43,834 bases of DNA from JAQUGA01 sp964521105 (GCA_964521105.1 CAZFPO010000015.1:1-43834); one strand, 5' to 3'; shown: positions 17,017 to 25,059, numbered from the stretch's first letter. The notes: generated by a model from the sequence alone, not told the origin. Program-made: numbers and translations.

Positions 17017-17225
17017 AAATTATCAAAGTCGTTGGAAGAAACTTTTGTTACCTTGCCTTTTTTGATTTCTTGTTCGGCATCTAATACAATTTTCACAAAA
17101 GCTTCATTATATGGCTCTTCCGTTTTTTTCACTTCATATTTTATTTTCAAAGCTTTCATAAAAGCAACTAAAGCCTCAATTTTTGAAGCGTCGTTAGGAT
17201 GAACTGTAATATTAATTGTAGTCAT
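17007..17225 (-). CDS. DUF2683-like antitoxin partner of YoeB
   Basis: A 72-residue protein starting MTTINITVHPNDASKIEALVAFMKALKIKYEV, the pattern of the small DUF2683-type antitoxins of the Bacteroidota. The acidic and helical C-terminus (NEAFVKIVLDAEQEIKKGK) is the likely toxin-wrapping region. It overlaps the toxin start by 10 bp, the usual order of antitoxin before toxin. It is not a Phd/YefM-type antitoxin, which is the classic partner of YoeB. Confidence 0.75.
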   Translation of the reverse strand: MTTINITVHPNDASKIEALVAFMKALKIKYEVKKTEEPYNEAFVKIVLDAEQEIKKGKVTKVSSNDFDNLWK

Positions 17226-17292
17226 TAAATTCTGTTTACGAATTGTTCTACAAAGATATTACATTTTAAGCAAATTGGATTAAGTGATAACC

Positions 17293-17329
17293 ATTTTTTT
17301 TATCCATCTGCAAGATTTATTTTTTTTTG
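17293..17329. repeat. Right copy of the direct repeat flanking the insert
   Basis: The core is identical to the copy at 13601-13634, with one or two more T in the flanking runs. It ends 32 bp before the ATG of the anti-sigma-like gene at 17362, so the ancestral sigma-to-anti-sigma spacer probably ran through this sequence. Confidence 0.8.
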
Positions 17330-17361
17330 TCATCTAAGCTTTGTTTTATCATCTGAAAAAC

Positions 17362-17646
17362 ATGAAAAATTCTGAAAAAATACTGCAATCTTTTGATGAG
17401 ATTGTCCCCATAGAAGCCAAAGATGAGCTTTTTGATTCAATTTATTCAAAAATCTCCAAATCGGAAAAAGAACAGCAGATATCGCCAATCTATTTTTCAT
17501 TATTAAAATATGCCGCGGTGTTTTTAATTCTTTTTACAACCGTTAATTTTGTTTCGTTTTTCAAAAGTACGAAGGTCGAATCACCAAAAGAACAAACTTT
17601 TACCTCCGAAGATTTTTTAAAAGAATATCAAGTAATACGTTATTAG
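17362..17646 (+). CDS. Single-pass membrane protein, probable anti-sigma factor
   Basis: With the ATG at 17362 (preferred over an in-frame TTG at 17341) this is a 94-residue protein. A cytoplasmic N-terminal half (SEKILQSFDEIVPIEAKDELFDSIYSKI) is followed by one membrane helix (about 45-65) and a short outer tail. This layout and the position after an ECF sigma gene suggest an anti-sigma factor. It lacks the zinc-binding HxxxCxxC motif of ZAS-type anti-sigma factors. The gap to the CpxP-like gene is only 15 bp. Confidence 0.6.
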   Translation: MKNSEKILQSFDEIVPIEAKDELFDSIYSKISKSEKEQQISPIYFSLLKYAAVFLILFTTVNFVSFFKSTKVESPKEQTFTSEDFLKEYQVIRY

Positions 17647-17661
17647 TCAAAATAGTATAAA

Positions 17662-18159
17662 ATGAAAAAAGATACTCAAATCAAGATTTTATTAATTGCA
17701 ATTATTGTGTTGCTCATCATTAATATAATTACAGTTTTTAAAGTTTGGATTACTCCAAATCACGAAAGAGGATGTGCACCAGGTATGGAGCAAGGCAGAG
17801 TACCTGGTGGTTTTTTGCCCGAAAAGCTCGAATTTAATGAGCAACAAAACGCACAATTTGAAATTTTAAGAGAAGCTCATCACGAGGCGGTTAAAGCCAT
17901 TGAAGACAGTGTTCGAATCTTAAAAAATAACTTTTTTGGTAAAATATCCGAAGAAAAAATTGATACGGCTCAATTAAATTTTCTATCAAATGTCATTACC
18001 GAAAAACATCGGCAAATTGATATTTTAACATTTTGGCATTTTAAAGCTGTTTACAAAATTTGCGATGAATCTCAAAAAGTCAAATTCGAATCAATCATTA
18101 AAGAGGGATTAATGCCTGAGCCAAACCGTCGAGGTCCAATGAGGCATTTGAAAAATTAA
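17662..18159 (+). CDS. CpxP/heavy-metal-sensor-like periplasmic protein
   Basis: A 165-residue protein with an N-terminal membrane anchor (about 7-28), a Gly/Pro-rich linker and then a long helical domain (LEFNEQQNAQFEILREAHHEAVKAIEDSVR...) typical of the Spy/CpxP/CnrX-like heavy-metal-resistance family. Such proteins sense metals or misfolded proteins in the periplasm and modulate sigma or two-component signalling. It lies in one transcription unit with the anti-sigma-like gene and is followed 33 bp later by the PqqD-like gene. Confidence 0.75.
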   Translation: MKKDTQIKILLIAIIVLLIINIITVFKVWITPNHERGCAPGMEQGRVPGGFLPEKLEFNEQQNAQFEILREAHHEAVKAIEDSVRILKNNFFGKISEEKIDTAQLNFLSNVITEKHRQIDILTFWHFKAVYKICDESQKVKFESIIKEGLMPEPNRRGPMRHLKN

Positions 18160-18192
18160 ACACATATTCGCACACATACTAAATTAAACAAT

Positions 18193-18444
18193 ATGATTAA
18201 TAAAAATGTTGCTGTAAGCGATTCGGGCTTTGTCCTGAACACTTCAACCGGAGAGTCTTTTTCGGTAAATCCTATAGGAGTAGAAATAATCAACCTGCTT
18301 AAACAGGATAAAAATTTTGAAGAAATTTCCAAAGAAATCATGGCTAAATACGACATTGATGCCAATACCCTAGAAAAAGATTATTATGATTTTTGTGATA
18401 TGCTAAAATTTTATCATGTGGTTGAAAAACCAGTAAAATCGTAA
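18193..18444 (+). CDS. PqqD-like protein (RiPP recognition element fold)
   Basis: This 83-residue stand-alone protein matches the PqqD family: strands VAVSDSGFVLNTSTGESFSVNP, then helices (IGVEIINLLKQDKNFEEISKEIMAKYDID and a third one). In PQQ, lasso-peptide and related pathways this fold binds the leader of a precursor peptide and presents it to the modifying enzyme. No pqqA, pqqC or pqqE gene is present here. The ATP-grasp gene starts 2 bp after its stop codon, so the two are tightly coupled. Confidence 0.85.
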   Translation: MINKNVAVSDSGFVLNTSTGESFSVNPIGVEIINLLKQDKNFEEISKEIMAKYDIDANTLEKDYYDFCDMLKFYHVVEKPVKS

Positions 18445-18446
18445 GT

Positions 18447-19490
18447 ATGAAAAAGAAAATAACGGTTGGTGTAACTGGATTAAATGCCATTGACAGCCCT
18501 GGTCCGGGTGTGTCGGTTATTCGCGGATTGCTCGAATCCACAAAATTTGAATGTCGAATCATTGGATTATCATACGAATCGCTCGAGCCAGGAATTTACA
18601 TGCATGATATCGTGAATAAAACGTATCATATCCCCTATCCTTCGGCTGGAAGTGCAATATTGTTAGAACGATTGATGTATATTCAGGAACAAGAACACAT
18701 GGATGTGATTATTCCAAATTTTGATGCCGAACTCTTTTCATTTATGAAACTAGAACCAGAGTTGAAACAAATTGGTATTTCGATGTTTTTACCTACTTCT
18801 AAGCAGTTTGATGAGCGTCATAAACACAATCTTCCGGAATTTGGGAAAAAATACGGAATAAATGTTCCGCACAGCAAAACGATTTATTCTTCGGCTGAAA
18901 TATATGGTTTACACGAAGAATTTTCGTACCCGATGGTGATAAAAGGCAAATATTACGAAGCCAGCATTGCCCATAGTGCCGATCAGGCGGTGAATTATTT
19001 CCATAAAATTAGTTCAAAATGGGGTTTGCCTATTATCATCCAGCAATTTGTTGATGGAAGTGAATACAATATAACTGGATTAGGCGATGGAAATGGCAAT
19101 ATGATAGCAGCCGTACCTATGCGAAAACAATACATTACCGATAAAGGAAAAGCTTGGGGAGGCATCAGTATCGATGATAAAGAAATGATTGAAATGACTC
19201 GTCATTTTATTGCCGAAACAAAATGGAGAGGCGGATTTGAGCTGGAACTAATGAAAGATGAAGATGGTAAATTTTTTCTTCTCGAAATAAACCCCCGAAT
19301 TCCAGCTTGGATATATCTTGCGGTAGGATGTGGGCAAAATATTCCCGAAGCATTGGTTTGCCTTGCTTTAGGAATAAAAATAGAACCATATACCGAATAC
19401 ACCATCGGAAAAATGTTTATTAGATACGCTTGGGATATGATTGTAGATGTTCAAGAATATCAAAAAATTTCAATTTTAGGAGAATTATAA
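18447..19490 (+). CDS. ATP-grasp domain protein (carboxylate-amine ligase-like)
   Basis: A 347-residue ATP-grasp enzyme of the carbamoyl-phosphate-synthase/biotin-carboxylase-like branch. An N-terminal Rossmann-like part (ITVGVTGLNAIDSPGPGVSV) precedes the ATP-grasp core: FSYPMVIKGKYYEAS for nucleotide binding, IIIQQFVDGSEYNITGLG, and the metal-binding end ELELMKDEDGKFFLLEINPR. Such enzymes join a carboxylate to an amine through an acyl phosphate. The substrate is unknown. Its neighbours, a PqqD-like protein and a PLP decarboxylase, suggest that it acts on a small molecule or a peptide in a dedicated pathway. Confidence 0.88.
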   Translation: MKKKITVGVTGLNAIDSPGPGVSVIRGLLESTKFECRIIGLSYESLEPGIYMHDIVNKTYHIPYPSAGSAILLERLMYIQEQEHMDVIIPNFDAELFSFMKLEPELKQIGISMFLPTSKQFDERHKHNLPEFGKKYGINVPHSKTIYSSAEIYGLHEEFSYPMVIKGKYYEASIAHSADQAVNYFHKISSKWGLPIIIQQFVDGSEYNITGLGDGNGNMIAAVPMRKQYITDKGKAWGGISIDDKEMIEMTRHFIAETKWRGGFELELMKDEDGKFFLLEINPRIPAWIYLAVGCGQNIPEALVCLALGIKIEPYTEYTIGKMFIRYAWDMIVDVQEYQKISILGEL

Positions 19491-19506
19491 TTTTAAATTA
19501 AAAAAT

Positions 19507-20865
19507 ATGTCAAAAATAAGATACGAACGACCAGTAATTCAAAAAATTGAAGCTGGAATGCCGAATAAATTTGGAACAAAATCCGAATATCATCCAATGA
19601 CACACATTGATGGTGTAGCGGTTAAAGAGCTTGTACAAAAATATGGTTCACCTCTTTTTGTTATTTCCGAAAAAACAATTCGTGCGAATTATCGCCGAGC
19701 ATATAAAGCGTTCACCACTCGATATCCAAAAGTTCAATTTGCATGGTCATATAAAACCAATTATTTGGATGCCGTGTGCAAAACCTTTCATCAAGAAGGC
19801 TCATGGGCTGAAGTAGTTTCGGGATTTGAATACCAAAAAGCGATAAATAATGGGGTTGAAGGCAGTAAAATCATCTTTAATGGACCCGATAAAAACGAAG
19901 AGGAGCTAAAAGTAGCCATCGAAAATGAATCGCTGATTCACATCGATCATTTAGACGAGTTGTATACCATCATAGGCATTGCAGAGAAATCGAATCACAA
20001 ACCCAAAGTTGCTATTCGAATCAACATGGATACAGGTACTTATCCTGTTTGGGATAGATTTGGTTTTAATTACGAAAATGGTCAAGCATGGGATGCTTTA
20101 AATAAAATCATGAACAATTCCAGATTAGAATTGGTGGGTTTACATTGCCATATCGGAACGTTTATGCTTGCACCAAGTGCTTATGCAACAGCAGCCCATA
20201 AGCTCGCAACCTTACTAAATGAAATTGAACATAAATACAATCACCGGATTAAATATATTGATTTAGGTGGTGGATTTGCCTCAAAAAACACCTTGAAAGG
20301 TTCCTATTTACCTGGAAATGACATCAATCCTGATGTTGAAGACTTTGCCGAAGCCATTACTTCAGCCCTGTTAAACTTCAATTTTAAAAATAATGTATTG
20401 CCCACATTGGTGCTCGAAACTGGACGTGCCTTGGTTGATGATGCGGGCAATCTAATTTCGACAGTTATTGCCAATAAAAGATCATCGCAAGGCAAACGTA
20501 CCACCATTATTGATGCTGGCGTGAACATACTTTTCACCTCTTTTTGGTACGACCACAAAATTACTCCCGCTCAACCTTTTACACATTACAGCGAACCCAC
20601 TGTTGTTTTTGGTCCACTTTGTATGAACATTGATGTAATTAGAGAAAGTGCCGAATTGCCCTTGTTAAACAAAGGTGACAACCTTGTAATTCAAAGTGTT
20701 GGAGCTTATAATATGACACAATGGATGCAATTTATAACCTACCGTCCTAATATTGTAATGATTGACGAAAAAAGTCAAACGCATCTTATCCGAATAAAAG
20801 ACGATATTGAAACATTTAAAAACAAAGAAAAAGTTCCTGATCATCTTACAAATTTCGAATTATAA
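19507..20865 (+). CDS. PLP-dependent decarboxylase (DapDC/ornithine-decarboxylase fold III)
   Basis: A 452-residue fold-type III enzyme. The PLP lysine lies in WSYKTN; other landmarks are GLHCHIGTFM, DLGGGFA for the phosphate, LETGR (usually EPGR), and GPLCMNIDVI with VGAYN near the end. It belongs with diaminopimelate, arginine or carboxynorspermidine decarboxylases, but its context is not lysine synthesis, so I do not name it LysA. The first 32 residues are an extension before the domain and contain YERPVIQKI, which resembles the YxxP leader motif bound by PqqD-like domains. Confidence 0.85.
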   Translation: MSKIRYERPVIQKIEAGMPNKFGTKSEYHPMTHIDGVAVKELVQKYGSPLFVISEKTIRANYRRAYKAFTTRYPKVQFAWSYKTNYLDAVCKTFHQEGSWAEVVSGFEYQKAINNGVEGSKIIFNGPDKNEEELKVAIENESLIHIDHLDELYTIIGIAEKSNHKPKVAIRINMDTGTYPVWDRFGFNYENGQAWDALNKIMNNSRLELVGLHCHIGTFMLAPSAYATAAHKLATLLNEIEHKYNHRIKYIDLGGGFASKNTLKGSYLPGNDINPDVEDFAEAITSALLNFNFKNNVLPTLVLETGRALVDDAGNLISTVIANKRSSQGKRTTIIDAGVNILFTSFWYDHKITPAQPFTHYSEPTVVFGPLCMNIDVIRESAELPLLNKGDNLVIQSVGAYNMTQWMQFITYRPNIVMIDEKSQTHLIRIKDDIETFKNKEKVPDHLTNFEL

Positions 20866-20882
20866 TATAAATACTAATTTCT

Positions 20883-23108
20883 TTGAAAAACAACTATAAA
20901 CACACTTCGGAAATATTGCTATCAAGCACTTTGCAAAGCTATGCTCAGATATTTTTCTCAAATTCGGCATGGTTTGGCATTGTGCTTATGATAGTTAGTT
21001 TTTTTGATGTTTGGGCTGGATTAGCTGGCTTATTTTCGGTAGTTGCAACCAATGTTGCAGCTTACCTTATTGGGCTAAATACCTTTAATATCAAAAACGG
21101 TTATTATGGTTTTAACACACTTCTCGTTGGCTTAGGAATAGGAATGCAATTCACTCCGAGTTTAGAAATGTATCTTCTAGTATTTTTTGCATCACTATTG
21201 ACACTACTCCTCACGGTTGTAAGCGAAGGAGTGGTTGGAAAATACGGATTGCCTTATTTGAGTATCTCATTTTTAATTTCTATTTGGGTCATTACTTTAG
21301 CAAGCAGGCAATATGAACATCTCGAAATCAGCCAACGTGGCTTGTTTATGTACAACGAGATGTATGATGCAGGTGGCTTAACGATGGCAAAATGGTATTG
21401 GTGGTTTGTAAATTTGGGATTACCCGAATCGGTGGTAACATATTTCAGGTCGTTGGGTGCTATATTTTTTCAATATAATTTGTTTGCAGGAGTTATTATT
21501 GCCATAGGTTTGCTTTTTTATTCGCGAATAGCTTTTATTTCTACCCTTCTTGGATTTTTTAGTGCATACTGGTTTTATGAGTTTATTGGCGGTGATTTAG
21601 CTCAATTAAACAGTAGTTATGTTGGATTTAATTTCATTTTGACAGCCATTGCACTGGGAGGATTTTTTCTAGTTTCATCAAAACATTCCTTTTTGTGGAT
21701 TTTACTCTCAGTTCCCATCATTTCAATTCTGATTGCCGCTTCTACCGTCATTTTTAGTGTGTATGGCTTATCCATTTATTCGCTTCCTTTCAACATTGTT
21801 GTGTTGTCGGTTTTATATGTTTTTAAATTTAGAGAACGAAATTTCGACAAACCTCAAATTGTAATTCATCAAACATTTAGTCCGGAATTAAATCTATACG
21901 CACAACTCAATCATACGGAACGATTTAGTAAGCTTTATTATGTTCAATTTGAATTGCCGATATTGGGTGAATGGAAAATTACTCAAGCTCACAACGGAAA
22001 ACTAACACATCGAGGAAACTGGCAACATGCTTGGGACTTTGAACTCGAAGATAGTGAAGGGAAATTATTTGCACGAAACGGATTTTCGAAAGAGGATTAT
22101 TATAGCTATTCAAAACCGATTATTTCCCCTGCGGACGGTTGGGTAATACAAATCATCGATTCTATCGAAGACAATGAAATTGGAAATGTAGATTTGGAAC
22201 ACAATTGGGGAAATACCATTATTATAAAGCATGCCGAAGGATTATTTAGCAACATTAGTCATATTTTAAAAGACTCATTTAAAGTAAAAATTGGCGATTA
22301 TGTCAAAAAAGGAGACCCAATTGCGCTTTGTGGAAATTCAGGACGATCGCCACAACCCCATGTCCATTTTCAAATTCAAGCATTGCCTTTTGTAGGTTCG
22401 AATACCATAAAATATCCTTTGGCTTTTTTTGTTCATCGAGAAGAAAATCAATTCAACTTAAATTTTTTCGATTATCCAACACTTAATCAAAATGTTTCGA
22501 ATATTGAAGTAAGCCCAAATTTGAAAGAAGCCTTTAATTTTATTCCTGGGCAGCAAATATATTTCAGTATAAAAAATCGTAAAACTAACGTTTCGAAGGA
22601 AGTGAGCTTTGAAATTCTAGTAGATTATTACAACAATCCGTATTTCTATTGCCACGAAACCAAAAGCAGTGCCTTTTTCCGAAATGATGGAAAAATATTT
22701 ATGTTTACCACTTATTATGGACCTAAAAAAGGTTTATTGTATCATTTTTACATGGCATTTTATCGAATTCCTTTGGGATTTTATAAAGGAGTGGAAATTA
22801 AAGATTCATTTCCGATTAATTTCTTAAATGTAAAGCCACTGGTGATTCTTCAAGACATTATTGCACCCTTTTACATCTTCTTAAAGTCGGAATACACCGC
22901 TTTATTTCTCAAAAATAATGAAGATTTTAGTAAAACAGAAACATTCATCGAAACACAGTCGTGCATGAAAATTGGTTCTGCCAAAATGAAATCAATAAAA
23001 TATTCGATACTTATAAAAAACTCCAATATTGAATCACTTTTAATCGAAAGTAAAAATACGATAATGGAAGCTAAGCAAATATTTAAAAAACGAGAACTCG
23101 AAAACTAA
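20883..23108 (+). CDS. Urea-transporter-like membrane domain fused to an M23 peptidase
   Basis: A 741-residue fusion. Residues 1-320 hold about ten membrane helices like the urea transporter family (NNYKHTSEILLSSTLQSYAQ, GYYGFNTLLVGLGIGMQF and a second such half including SSYVGFNFILTAIALGGFF). Residues about 345-510 form an M23/LytM peptidase with zinc ligands in HAWDFE (about 382-386) and HVHF (about 493-495), probably on the periplasmic side. A further 230 residues of unknown type follow. The start is TTG, because the first ATG (in LMIVSFF) would remove the conserved N-terminus. Confidence 0.85.
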   Translation: MKNNYKHTSEILLSSTLQSYAQIFFSNSAWFGIVLMIVSFFDVWAGLAGLFSVVATNVAAYLIGLNTFNIKNGYYGFNTLLVGLGIGMQFTPSLEMYLLVFFASLLTLLLTVVSEGVVGKYGLPYLSISFLISIWVITLASRQYEHLEISQRGLFMYNEMYDAGGLTMAKWYWWFVNLGLPESVVTYFRSLGAIFFQYNLFAGVIIAIGLLFYSRIAFISTLLGFFSAYWFYEFIGGDLAQLNSSYVGFNFILTAIALGGFFLVSSKHSFLWILLSVPIISILIAASTVIFSVYGLSIYSLPFNIVVLSVLYVFKFRERNFDKPQIVIHQTFSPELNLYAQLNHTERFSKLYYVQFELPILGEWKITQAHNGKLTHRGNWQHAWDFELEDSEGKLFARNGFSKEDYYSYSKPIISPADGWVIQIIDSIEDNEIGNVDLEHNWGNTIIIKHAEGLFSNISHILKDSFKVKIGDYVKKGDPIALCGNSGRSPQPHVHFQIQALPFVGSNTIKYPLAFFVHREENQFNLNFFDYPTLNQNVSNIEVSPNLKEAFNFIPGQQIYFSIKNRKTNVSKEVSFEILVDYYNNPYFYCHETKSSAFFRNDGKIFMFTTYYGPKKGLLYHFYMAFYRIPLGFYKGVEIKDSFPINFLNVKPLVILQDIIAPFYIFLKSEYTALFLKNNEDFSKTETFIETQSCMKIGSAKMKSIKYSILIKNSNIESLLIESKNTIMEAKQIFKKRELEN

Positions 23109-23116
23109 AATCCCTT

Positions 23117-24454
23117 ATGCAAAAAATAATAAGCTCCATGTTTTTTATTATCTCTTTTAACTGCATGTATTCTCAAACTAGTGTAAGTTTTGAAGATATT
23201 GAAGCAAAAACGTTAAATTACTATTATACTGCACAGTGGGATTCGTTGATAATAATTGGAAATGAAGCTCTTAAAAATGACATTGATTATTTTTATTTGC
23301 GAACCCGATTAGGATATGCCGAATTTATAAAAGAGCATTACCGAAATGCGATTACGCATTTCGAGAAAGCAATATCGTTTAACTCGTATGATGAATTTAC
23401 AAAATATCATTTGTATCTTTCCTATTTAAACGGGGGTTATTCCGAAGAAGCTAAATTTTATGGGCAATCATTGAGCTATAGTTTAAAAAAACAACTAAAC
23501 ATTGAATCGCCAAAATTTATTTCAGGAATTTATTTTGAAGGTGGATATGGATTTCCTGACACTAAACAAAAATCCATGCCCAAAAATCAAAATTTTTTAG
23601 TGTCAAAAAAAAGTAATTCTAATTTAAATTACCTTACAATAGGGTTCAATCATAGCTTAGGAAAGTCAATTTCGTTGTTTCATTCGATCAATTTTTTTAA
23701 TGGAAATTTTATCGAAACCTACACTGCAAAGCCTTTAAAAGAAGTTCCTTTAAAAACTCGAATGACCGATTACTATTTTTCGCCAAGTATCCGCTTATTT
23801 AAAAAAACTGTCGCTCACCCTTTTGTTCATTTTGCTAAAGTAGGGCAACAAATTACCTACTTAATACCACCTCCAAGTCTCCCACCACCTGGAGTTCAGC
23901 CACCAGTAAATATTGGAACTATTGACACTGTTTTTAGTGATTTTTCGATAGGGATGTGTCTTGCAAGATATATTCCTTTTGGAAGTATTTCGCTTGGTTT
24001 TTCTTATAATCATTTTGCAAATCGGAACTTTTATCAGCAAAATGCAGATTTTGTATGGTATCCGCTTAAAAAAAATAATTTTTACTCAAAAACACAAATC
24101 CAATATTTAGTTCCTAGTGAAGCAAATTCAGAAAAGCAAATGGCATTTACACAAACATTTGGCAGTAAATTGACATCAAAATTTTGGCTTGAATTATTCG
24201 TAACTCAAGGCAATATTACCAATAGCAATTTAAACAACGGATATTTGCTATACAATGGAACTGACTCATATCGAAGAATTTTAGGCTCAACTCTGTATTT
24301 TTACTCTAAAGTAAATGTATTTTTCCGTTATCAGTTTGCACAAATGCAAACAAGTATTTGGAAGTATGAACAAGGTACCGATAACATCAGTTTTTATCAA
24401 AAATCAAATTATAACAAACAAATAATCACAGGAGGTTTACTATGGAAATTTTAA
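23117..24454 (+). CDS. Secreted TPR plus outer-membrane beta-barrel protein (YaiO-like)
   Basis: A 445-residue protein with a signal peptide ending near FNCMYSQ, two or three TPR-type repeats (about 25-130) and then a barrel-like region of amphipathic strands ending in GGLLWKF, as in YaiO-type outer-membrane proteins. A proline-rich loop (PPPSLPPPGVQPPVN, about 255-270) lies within the barrel. It starts 8 bp after the transporter-peptidase gene and overlaps the next gene by 13 bp, so all three are probably one unit. It may be the outer-membrane exit or anchor of the locus. Confidence 0.75.
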   Translation: MQKIISSMFFIISFNCMYSQTSVSFEDIEAKTLNYYYTAQWDSLIIIGNEALKNDIDYFYLRTRLGYAEFIKEHYRNAITHFEKAISFNSYDEFTKYHLYLSYLNGGYSEEAKFYGQSLSYSLKKQLNIESPKFISGIYFEGGYGFPDTKQKSMPKNQNFLVSKKSNSNLNYLTIGFNHSLGKSISLFHSINFFNGNFIETYTAKPLKEVPLKTRMTDYYFSPSIRLFKKTVAHPFVHFAKVGQQITYLIPPPSLPPPGVQPPVNIGTIDTVFSDFSIGMCLARYIPFGSISLGFSYNHFANRNFYQQNADFVWYPLKKNNFYSKTQIQYLVPSEANSEKQMAFTQTFGSKLTSKFWLELFVTQGNITNSNLNNGYLLYNGTDSYRRILGSTLYFYSKVNVFFRYQFAQMQTSIWKYEQGTDNISFYQKSNYNKQIITGGLLWKF

Positions 24455-25059
24455 AAAAATCACTTATCATTTTTTATTTCTTTTCGTCATTTGCTCTTTT
24501 TTCACAAACTAGCAAAGAGTTACAAGCAGCATTTGTAAAAAGTTATGCATTAGAAACGGAGTATAAATACAACGAAGCTATTATCGCACTTAAGCCATTG
24601 TACAGCGAAAACAACTATGAATTAAATTTACGAATTGGATGGTTAAATTATTTGGCAGGAAAATATACCGAATCCTCGCAATATTACAACCTTGCCATTA
24701 AACTTATGCCCTATTCACTTGAAGCTCGTTTTGGATATATTTTACCTCAAGCAGCGTTAAATAATTGGGAAAATGTTAAAAAACAATATCAAGAAATTTT
24801 AAAAATTGATCCAAAAAACACAACGGCAAATTATCGTTTAGGATACATCCATTATTACAATAAAGAGTATTCAGTGGCATTAAAATATTTTGAAATCTGT
24901 GCCAATTTGTACCCATTCGACTACGATTCAATTTTAATGTATGCATGGACCAACTATCAATTGGGTAAACAACGCGAAGCACAAGTTTTATTTAACAAAG
25001 TACTTCTAATTCGTCCAAACGACGCTTCAGCCTTGGAAGGTTTGGGATTGATAAAATAA
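24442..25059 (+). CDS. Secreted TPR protein
   Basis: A 205-residue protein with a signal peptide (ends near FALFSQTS) and at least four TPR repeats through to the C-terminus (for example YNEAIIALKPLY, KYTESSQYYNLAIKLMPYS, VKKQYQEILKIDPKNTTANYRLGYIHYY). It is probably a periplasmic adaptor. Its N-terminal half resembles that of the preceding barrel protein, so the two may share an origin. It overlaps that gene by 13 bp and is the last gene before a 207-bp gap. Confidence 0.8.
   Translation: MEILKKSLIIFYFFSSFALFSQTSKELQAAFVKSYALETEYKYNEAIIALKPLYSENNYELNLRIGWLNYLAGKYTESSQYYNLAIKLMPYSLEARFGYILPQAALNNWENVKKQYQEILKIDPKNTTANYRLGYIHYYNKEYSVALKYFEICANLYPFDYDSILMYAWTNYQLGKQREAQVLFNKVLLIRPNDASALEGLGLIK

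Larger units (their letters stand above)
13635..17292. mobile_element. Probable insertion between sigma and anti-sigma genes
   Basis: This 3.7-kb segment is bounded by the direct repeat copies at 13601-13634 and 17293-17329. Its content differs from both sides: palindromes, decayed Rhs-type coding fragments, small orphan genes and a minus-strand toxin-antitoxin pair. The genes on either side look like one operon. No integrase or transposase is visible inside, so the mechanism is unknown; recombination between short repeats or Rhs-cassette displacement are both possible. Confidence 0.55.

Noticed and set aside
13635..17292. Integron-like cassette array
   Set aside because: The small genes separated by structured DNA suggested cassettes, but I found no attC core sites (GTTRRRY/RYYYAAC pairs) and no integrase. 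Rhs fragments explain the repeats better.
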